The notes beneath the pieces were generated by a model that did not search any database, was not told where the DNA came from, and saw nothing but the letters and a program-made list of their open reading frames with translations. A stretch of 14,356 nt of DNA, taken from contig JAAXHB010000045.1 of NCBI GenBank assembly GCA_012271125.1, positions 18,141 to 32,496 on the forward strand. The letters run 5' to 3'. Positions 6,369-11,672 of this stretch are shown in pieces. This DNA comes from Actinomycetota bacterium. GTDB taxonomy: Bacteria; Actinomycetota; Acidimicrobiia; Acidimicrobiales; Aldehydirespiratoraceae. The translations under genes and the position numbers were made by a program. The number at the start of each line of letters is the position of its first letter. The stretch's first letter is position 1.

Positions 6369-7676
6369 ATGTTGCGGCGCATCGACTTAAGAGGCCAAAC
6401 CGCGCCTGTTGAAGAGCGGCTAAGAGCGCATCACACAGCTGAAGAAACCACTGATGCTGAACGGCTTGAGGCTGTCCGAGGCATCATTGCGCAGGTTCGG
6501 CAGAGTGGTGACAAGGCTGTGAGGAAGTTCACGAGCGACTTTGACGGGGTAGATGTCGATCAGCTTGAAGTCACCAAAACTGAACTGGAAGCCGCTTTTG
6601 GGAGTATTTCTAAAGAGTTGCAGACTGCTTTGGTCAGTGCGGTTGAGCGTGTTGAGGCTTATCACCGTCATCAGATCCCTACCGATCAGTTGCACAAGGT
6701 TGACGGGGTAGCTATCAGTGAAAGGCACAAGCCAGTTGCTAATGCTGGTTGCTATGTACCTGGGGGTCGTGCCATATATCCGTCGACGGTGATCATGACC
6801 GTCGTGCCTGCTCGCCTAGCAGGTGTAGGTGACATTGCCGTTGCTGTGCCGCCTGGACCTGATGGCAACGTCCCAGATGTAGTCAGAGCCGCAGCCTTTG
6901 TTGCCGGCGCAGATCGCCTCTACCAAATGGGAGGCGCACAAGCCATAGCTGCAATGGCATATGGCACAAAGACCGTTCAAAAAGTTGATGCCATAGCTGG
7001 GCCGGGCAACGTTTACGTTTCGCTAGCTCAGCGTGAAGTGGCTGGCATGGTGCGGGTTCCAAGTGCCTTCGCAGGCCCATCAGAGGTGGTCGTCTACGCC
7101 GACGCAACCGCAAATCCGACCTTTGTCGCCATAGATCTAATTCTTCAGGCTGAGCATGGTCCCGATGGATTGTCATGGCTTGTCACCACCGACGAAGCCA
7201 TGGAACAGGCAGTAACTGCTGAAGTAACGCGGCAAGTTGGTGAAGCCGACCGTCAAGACGAGATCAAATCAACACTTGAATCCAACGGATACGCGGTGTT
7301 ATGTGACAGCGAATCCCAAGCAATTGAGGTGATCGACTACATCGCTGCTGAACACGTCGAGCTAATGGTGGAAAGCCCTGAGACGGTTGCTGAACAAATC
7401 GACAATGCGGGTGCCATCTTCTGTGGCACATGGGCACCGGCATCGCTAGGGGACTACGGCATCGGCCCAAATCACGTGTTGCCAACAAATCGAACAGCGC
7501 GATTCGCAGGAGCACTTGGCGTTCAGGACTTTATGAAAAGCACCCACATAGTTTCGATGACTGAAGCTGGCTTGAGAAATGTTGCTCCACAAGTTGTGAC
7601 GCTTGCTTGTGCCGAAGGACTCACCACCCACGCCGACTCCGTGAAGTTACGCCTAGACACTCTGGATTCGCAGTGA
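6369..7676 (+). CDS. hisD: Histidinol dehydrogenase
   Basis: HisD is a zinc-dependent enzyme that oxidises L-histidinol to L-histidine in two NAD-dependent steps, ending the pathway. The 435-residue protein has the zinc ligands Q260, H263 (LILQAEHGPDG), D362 (GDYGIGPNH) and H421 (LTTHAD), and the catalytic pair E328-H329 (AAEHVEL). The NAD-binding region includes ANAGCYVPGG and GGAQAIAAMAYGT, and IAGPGNVYV is the family signature. The preferred start is ATG 6369 (MLRRIDLRG). In-frame GTG codons at 6363 and 6351 are alternatives, and GTG 6363 would suit the ribosome-binding-like AAAGGTGGGTGGG at 6344-6356. It is the first gene of the his cluster here. A weak -10-like TAACGT lies at 6316-6321. 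No run of histidine codons that would suggest classical attenuation is seen upstream. Confidence 0.96.
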   Translation: MLRRIDLRGQTAPVEERLRAHHTAEETTDAERLEAVRGIIAQVRQSGDKAVRKFTSDFDGVDVDQLEVTKTELEAAFGSISKELQTALVSAVERVEAYHRHQIPTDQLHKVDGVAISERHKPVANAGCYVPGGRAIYPSTVIMTVVPARLAGVGDIAVAVPPGPDGNVPDVVRAAAFVAGADRLYQMGGAQAIAAMAYGTKTVQKVDAIAGPGNVYVSLAQREVAGMVRVPSAFAGPSEVVVYADATANPTFVAIDLILQAEHGPDGLSWLVTTDEAMEQAVTAEVTRQVGEADRQDEIKSTLESNGYAVLCDSESQAIEVIDYIAAEHVELMVESPETVAEQIDNAGAIFCGTWAPASLGDYGIGPNHVLPTNRTARFAGALGVQDFMKSTHIVSMTEAGLRNVAPQVVTLACAEGLTTHADSVKLRLDTLDSQ

Positions 7677-8764
7677 GTCTTCCACGGGCGCGCTCTGATA
7701 TTGAGATCATGGCGAGTTACCACTCGCCACAACTAGACGTTGAAGTCCGTCTCAATACAAACGAAAGCCCCTACCCGCCACCACCTGAGCTAATTGCCGC
7801 TCTCGCCGATGTCGCAGCCAATATCAACTGGAACCGCTACCCCAAGCGAGGCGCAGACGACTTACGCCAACGCCTAGCGGAACGTCACAACACAACCCCT
7901 AATCGGGTGCTCGCTGCCAACGGTTCAAACGAAGTCCTGCAAAGCGTGCTTTTGGCATATGGCACTCATCGCAAAGTCGTCACCTTTGAACCGACCTATG
8001 CCATGCACTCTCACATTGCCAAGGTCGTGGGCGCCGATGTCGTCACCAGCAACAGGGACGACAACTTTCAGCTAGATCTGACCGCAGCCCTGGAACTAAT
8101 TCATGACACCAAGCCTTCTGTGGTAATGCTGTGCTCGCCCAACAATCCAACAGGCGTGACCGACTCAAGTGAAGTCGTCACCGAAATGCTGTCTGCCGTT
8201 AAAGAAATCGGTGCTCTCCTATGCGTAGATGAGGCTTACGGCGAGTTCTCCTCTCAAAGTGCTCTGGACATATTCGCCGATGACCCACAAGCCCCGCTGG
8301 TGGTTACACGTACCTTTTCAAAGGCATGGGCAATGGCAGGTCTGCGAATGGGCTATCTCATAGGGCCCGACGGCATCGTCAACGAACTACAAAAGGTCGT
8401 GTTGCCATACCACCTTGATGCGTTTAAACAAAACGCATCCTTAGCTGCGTTGGAATATGGCGATGCCATGATCGCACGGGTAAATCAGCTCACCGCTGAA
8501 CGCGAGCGAGTATTTCAAGCGTTGTCTAGCTTGCCGGTGGGTAGCTTTGAGGTCAAGGTCTGGGAATCGGGAGCAAACTTCATCCTGCTACGACCAGATG
8601 GAGGTTCGGCTGAGCAGGTCTGGGAGCAGCTGCTGGAGCGTTCCGTGCTGGTGCGCAACTGTGCATCATGGCCCGGACTAGACAACTGCCTACGGGTAAC
8701 GATTGGAACACCAGAAGAAAACGACAGATTCTTGACTGCGCTTACCGAAGTCAATGGTCGATAA
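7673..8764 (+). CDS. hisC: Histidinol-phosphate aminotransferase
   Basis: HisC is a PLP-dependent class I/II aminotransferase that converts imidazole-acetol phosphate and glutamate into histidinol phosphate. Counting from the chosen GTG (7673-7675), the protein is 363 residues. SPQLDVEVRLNTNESPYPPP lies at about 18-37, SPNNPTG at 155-161 and DEAYGEF at 186-192. The PLP lysine is K217 in TFSKAWAMAGLRMGY. RVTIGTPEEND near the end carries the conserved substrate-carboxylate arginine. The start overlaps the hisD stop in a GTGA junction (7673-7676), and the resulting N-terminus (MSLPRARSDI) is typical of actinobacterial HisC. An upstream in-frame ATG at 7607 would lie deep inside hisD and is rejected. 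Aromatic aminotransferase paralogues have a similar fold, but the his context decides the assignment. Confidence 0.95.
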   Translation: MSLPRARSDIEIMASYHSPQLDVEVRLNTNESPYPPPPELIAALADVAANINWNRYPKRGADDLRQRLAERHNTTPNRVLAANGSNEVLQSVLLAYGTHRKVVTFEPTYAMHSHIAKVVGADVVTSNRDDNFQLDLTAALELIHDTKPSVVMLCSPNNPTGVTDSSEVVTEMLSAVKEIGALLCVDEAYGEFSSQSALDIFADDPQAPLVVTRTFSKAWAMAGLRMGYLIGPDGIVNELQKVVLPYHLDAFKQNASLAALEYGDAMIARVNQLTAERERVFQALSSLPVGSFEVKVWESGANFILLRPDGGSAEQVWEQLLERSVLVRNCASWPGLDNCLRVTIGTPEENDRFLTALTEVNGR

Positions 8765-8799
8765 GCAAAGCGAATAAGCAAAATGAATAAGCGAAGGGA
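8761..8799 (+). repeat. Three tandem 13-bp repeats with TAA in all three frames (hisC-hisB junction)
   Basis: The units are ATAAGCAAAGCGA (8761-8773), ATAAGCAAAATGA (8774-8786) and ATAAGCGAAGGGA (8787-8799). The first contains the hisC stop codon. Because 13 is one more than a multiple of three, the TAA in each unit (8762, 8775, 8788) falls in a different frame, so any ribosome reading through is stopped. The last unit contains AAGGGA (8794-8799), the hisB ribosome binding site, 7 bases before its ATG. Confidence 0.85.
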
Positions 8800-8806
8800 T
8801 TAATCA

Positions 8807-9403
8807 ATGACAGAATCGCGCAGCGCAAGCCGCCAACGCGCCACCAAAGAAACCAGCATCGACATCAGCCTTGACCTAGACGGCGACGGCACGACAGAAA
8901 TCTCAACAGGCCTTCCTTTTTTCGATCACATGCTGGATCAACTAGGGCGTCACGGCGGTATGAACCTCAAGGTGAACGCAAAAGGCGACATCGACGTCGA
9001 CACCCACCACACGGTTGAAGACACCGGCATCGTGCTAGGCGAAGTCCTAAGCGAAGCACTCGGCGACAAGAAAGGCGTGCGCCGTTTCGCCAGCGTGACA
9101 GTGCCTCTAGATGAAGCTGCAGTCGCGATAGTGCTAGACCTTTCCGGCAGGCCGTTTTTGCACTATGAAGTCGACTGCCCAGGCATGCAAATACTTGGCG
9201 ACCCTCCATTTGACCCCCAGCTTGTGGAGGAGTTTCTGCGTGCCTTCGTAACCGCAGCAGGCATCACCTTGCACGTGGTCAAGCAGCGTGGACGCAACAC
9301 ACACCACATTGTGGAAGCTGCCTTCAAAGGTCTTGCGCGGGCATTGCGTGACGCGGTGCGTGTCGAAGGTGCGGCGTTGCCGTCAACAAAAGGTGTGCTC
9401 TAA
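8807..9403 (+). CDS. hisB: Imidazoleglycerol-phosphate dehydratase
   Basis: This monofunctional 198-residue dehydratase converts imidazole-glycerol phosphate into imidazole-acetol phosphate. It lacks the histidinol-phosphatase domain fused to HisB in enterobacteria, so that phosphatase must be encoded elsewhere. The two-fold repeated manganese-binding motifs are clear: FFDHMLDQLGRHGG (38-51), THHTVED (66-72) and NTHHIVEAAFKG (164-175). Their histidines and glutamates form the di-manganese site. The C-terminal PSTKGVL is typical of the family. The ATG at 8807 has AAGGGA seven bases upstream, supplied by the last unit of the 13-bp repeat. The gap to hisC (42 bp) is the largest within this cluster; 26 bp follow before hisH. 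Confidence 0.96.
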   Translation: MTESRSASRQRATKETSIDISLDLDGDGTTEISTGLPFFDHMLDQLGRHGGMNLKVNAKGDIDVDTHHTVEDTGIVLGEVLSEALGDKKGVRRFASVTVPLDEAAVAIVLDLSGRPFLHYEVDCPGMQILGDPPFDPQLVEEFLRAFVTAAGITLHVVKQRGRNTHHIVEAAFKGLARALRDAVRVEGAALPSTKGVL

Positions 9404-9429
9404 TCCGCACAGTCGAATAGAGCATCTAC

Positions 9430-10056
9430 ATGCCACCACGCATCGCTGTTATTGATTACGGCATAGGCAACCTTCACTCAGCCCAAAAAGGTTTCGCTCA
9501 TGTTGGAGCGGACTCAATATTGACAGCTGATCCTGAAGAGATCGCCAACGCAGACGGGGTTGTGCTGCCTGGAGTGGGTGCTTTCGCGTCTTGCATGAAC
9601 GCCTTGGAACGCACCGGCCTTGACAAGGTGGTGCTAGAAACGATTGCTGCGGGCAAACCATTTTTTGGAATCTGCGTAGGAATGCAAGTGCTTTTCAGTG
9701 CATCAGAGGAAGCCCCCGGTGTAGCCGGTCTAGGAGTTTTCCCGCAGCAAGTGCGCTGGCTAAGCGATTCAGTAAAGCGACCCCAGATGCAGTGGAACAT
9801 TCTGCGTGCCAAGGATCCGATGTTTGCAGGGCATCCGATGTTTGCGGGCCTAGCACCTGAGCCATGGATGTACTTCGTTCACTCTCTAGCCCCTGAGATA
9901 GGTCCCGAAGCAATTGCCGATTGCGAATACGGCGGCTCGGTATGTGCTGCCGTGGCTCGTGATCGCCTCTGGGCGGTGCAGTTTCACCCCGAAAAATCCA
10001 CCAAAGCCGGCCTACAAGTCCTATCCAACTTCGTCAACTCCACCGCTTCCCGCTGA
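9430..10056 (+). CDS. hisH: Imidazole glycerol phosphate synthase, glutaminase subunit
   Basis: HisH is the class I glutamine amidotransferase partner of HisF and supplies ammonia for imidazole ring formation. The 208-residue protein begins with IAVIDYGIGNLHS. The nucleophile is C82 in FFGICVGMQVLF, and the other triad residues are H186 and E188 in VQFHPEKS. RPQMQWN (118-124) and YFVHS (148-152) are HisH-specific. A six-residue segment, PMFAG preceded by D or H, occurs twice in a row at about 129-140 because of an 18-bp tandem duplication in the gene. Only one copy is expected from my recollection of other HisH proteins. The stop overlaps the hisA ATG by one base (TGATG), suggesting translational coupling. 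Confidence 0.95.
   Translation: MPPRIAVIDYGIGNLHSAQKGFAHVGADSILTADPEEIANADGVVLPGVGAFASCMNALERTGLDKVVLETIAAGKPFFGICVGMQVLFSASEEAPGVAGLGVFPQQVRWLSDSVKRPQMQWNILRAKDPMFAGHPMFAGLAPEPWMYFVHSLAPEIGPEAIADCEYGGSVCAAVARDRLWAVQFHPEKSTKAGLQVLSNFVNSTASR
9815..9850 (+). repeat. 18-bp in-frame tandem duplication inside hisH
   Basis: ATCCGATGTTTGCAGGGC (9815-9832) is followed immediately by ATCCGATGTTTGCGGGCC (9833-9850), with 16 of 18 positions matching. It adds six residues (DPMFAG then HPMFAG) without shifting the frame. The location is a surface-loop-like segment between the RPQMQWN and YFVHS motifs, so the enzyme probably tolerates it. The near identity suggests a fairly recent slippage event. Confidence 0.85.
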
Positions 10057-10832
10057 TGCAGCTCTTCGCAGCGATCGACATTCGCGACGGCAAGTGCGTC
10101 CGCTTGCGCCAAGGTGACTTCGGTGAAGAGACGATCTATTCCGATGATCCAGTTGCAGTCGCGGTTGATTTTGCTGATCAAGGCACACAGTGGCTTCACG
10201 TGGTCGACCTTGATGGTGCCCGCGAAGGTGCGCCCACAAATCTCAAGATCGTGGAACAAATAGCGGACGTTGTATCTGTACCGGTGCAAGTTGGTGGGGG
10301 AGTGCGCACCGCCGATGACGCCCTTCGTTGGTTTGACGCTGGCGTTACTCGTGTGATACTAGGAACTGTTGCTTTAAGCCATCCAGAGCTGGCCGAAAGA
10401 TTGGCTTCCCAGCACCGAATAGCCGTTGGGCTAGACACTAGGGACGGCAAGGTAGCTACTCATGGCTGGACAGAAAGAAGCGATTCGGACGTTGTTGACC
10501 TCGCCGTTCACTTTGATGAAACCGGTGTTGAAGCCATCATCGTGACCGACATCTCACGAGACGGAATGCTGACCGGCCCTGATATTGATGGGTTGGATAT
10601 TGTGTTGTCAGAAACCAAGCGGATTGAAGTGGTTGCCTCCGGTGGAGTATCCCAGCTACAGGATCTAAAGGAACTCGCATCGTTTGGTCTCTCTGTGCTG
10701 CGAATAGATGGTGACTGTGTTTTTCGCTACTTAGCTGGAGCAATCGTTGGCAAAGCGCTATATGAGGGCCGGTTCACAGTGTCTCAGGCAGTTGAGGCTC
10801 TAGCAGGTATTGAGCTGTACAAGGCTGATTGA
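10056..10832 (+). CDS. hisA: Phosphoribosylformimino-5-aminoimidazole carboxamide ribotide isomerase
   Basis: HisA is a (beta/alpha)8-barrel isomerase that carries out an Amadori rearrangement of ProFAR to PRFAR, the substrate of HisH-HisF. The 258-residue protein shows the general acid/base aspartates D8 (FAAIDIRDGKCVRL) and D127 (VGLDTRDGKVATHGW). The phosphate-binding loops are QVGGGVRT (78-85), VASGGVS and GAIVGKALYEG. In some actinobacteria the enzyme (PriA) also serves as TrpF in tryptophan synthesis; whether this one is dual-specific cannot be read from the sequence. The segment between the VASGGVS strand and GAIVGKAL is about ten residues longer than I recall for PriA (extra SVLRIDGDCVF region). 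Its ATG overlaps the hisH stop by one base, and its TGA (10830-10832) overlaps the hisF ATG by one base. Confidence 0.95.
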   Translation: MQLFAAIDIRDGKCVRLRQGDFGEETIYSDDPVAVAVDFADQGTQWLHVVDLDGAREGAPTNLKIVEQIADVVSVPVQVGGGVRTADDALRWFDAGVTRVILGTVALSHPELAERLASQHRIAVGLDTRDGKVATHGWTERSDSDVVDLAVHFDETGVEAIIVTDISRDGMLTGPDIDGLDIVLSETKRIEVVASGGVSQLQDLKELASFGLSVLRIDGDCVFRYLAGAIVGKALYEGRFTVSQAVEALAGIELYKAD

Positions 10833-11590
10833 TGCGGGCGATTCGGGTCATTCCCTGTCTAGACGTAGATCAGGGCAGGGTCGTCAAGGGCGTCAACTTC
10901 GTCAATATTCGCGATGCTGGTGATCCGGTGGAGTTAGCCGAACGCTATGACGAACAAGGTGCCGATGAGCTTGTGTTCCTTGACATAACTGCGTCGTCGG
11001 ATAGCCGTGACACCACGGTGGCGATGGCGCAAGCAGTGGCGTCTAAGGTGTTCATCCCCTTCACAATTGGCGGCGGCATTCGCAGCACCGATGATGCCCG
11101 CAAACTCTTGCGAGCCGGTGCCGACAAGGTCAGCATCAACACCGCAGCAGTGAAACGTCCCGAACTTGTCACACAAATCAGCACAGAGTTTGGTGCACAA
11201 TGCTGCGTAGTAGCCATCGACGCCCGCCGAACAGCAGAAGAGTTTGAGGTCTGCACCCACGGCGGACGCACCCGAACAGGCATCGACGCCATCACCTGGG
11301 CTCAAGAAGCACAACGACTCGGTGCCGGTGAAATTCTCTTGACCTCAATGGATCGTGACGGCACCAAAGACGGTTTTGACATTGAGTTAACCGCAGCCGT
11401 CACCGAAGCAACACAGATTCCAATCATTGCTAGTGGGGGAGTAGGCACGCTCGATCATCTTGTCGAAGGCGTCACTAATGGTGGTGCTGACGCCGTGCTC
11501 GCCGCGAGCATCTTCCACTACGGCGAACACACAGTTGCTGAAGCAAAAGAAGTCCTAACAGCAGCGGGAATACAAGTACGCCCAGCGTGA
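10832..11590 (+). CDS. hisF: Imidazole glycerol phosphate synthase, cyclase subunit
   Basis: HisF uses ammonia channelled from HisH to convert PRFAR into imidazole-glycerol phosphate and AICAR. The 252-residue (beta/alpha)8-barrel has catalytic D11 (RVIPCLDVDQGRVVKGVNF) and D130 (VVAIDAR), both at the standard positions. Phosphate-binding motifs FTIGGGIRS (77-85) and IIASGGVGT, and the LLTSMDRDGTKDGFD strand, are clear. The start is ATG 10832, sharing one base with the hisA stop (TGATG). A TTG at 10829 would add only one residue and lies inside hisA. It is the last his gene here; hisI or hisE, which often follow in actinobacteria, are absent, and an imperfect palindrome lies 40 bp downstream. 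Confidence 0.96.
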   Translation: MRAIRVIPCLDVDQGRVVKGVNFVNIRDAGDPVELAERYDEQGADELVFLDITASSDSRDTTVAMAQAVASKVFIPFTIGGGIRSTDDARKLLRAGADKVSINTAAVKRPELVTQISTEFGAQCCVVAIDARRTAEEFEVCTHGGRTRTGIDAITWAQEAQRLGAGEILLTSMDRDGTKDGFDIELTAAVTEATQIPIIASGGVGTLDHLVEGVTNGGADAVLAASIFHYGEHTVAEAKEVLTAAGIQVRPA

Positions 11591-11672
11591 GCTGGACTGG
11601 CAAGCAAGACCACTAAAGGGGTAATGTGGAGTTGAGCCACTGACGTGCCTCAACTATTCCTAATCACTTCTG
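11591..11672 (+). promoter_or_regulatory. hisF-oxidoreductase spacer with imperfect palindrome (11631-11654)
   Basis: GTTGAGCCAC (11631-11640) and GTGCCTCAAC (11645-11654) form 10-bp arms with one mismatch around TGAC. This suits either an operator for a dimeric regulator or an RNA hairpin ending the his transcript; no T-tract follows. AAAGGGG (11615-11621) precedes two tiny frames: ATG 11624 (M-W-S, stop 11633-11635) and GTG 11626 (stop 11641-11643). The first ends inside the left arm. No Shine-Dalgarno is seen directly before the ATG at 11673. CCTAAT at 11659-11664 is a weak -10 candidate that would give a nearly leaderless transcript. Confidence 0.45.

Noticed and set aside
7607..7672. hisC start at ATG 7607
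   Set aside because: It would overlap hisD by about 70 bp and add 22 basic residues with no family similarity; GTG 7673 gives the typical N-terminus and a GTGA junction.
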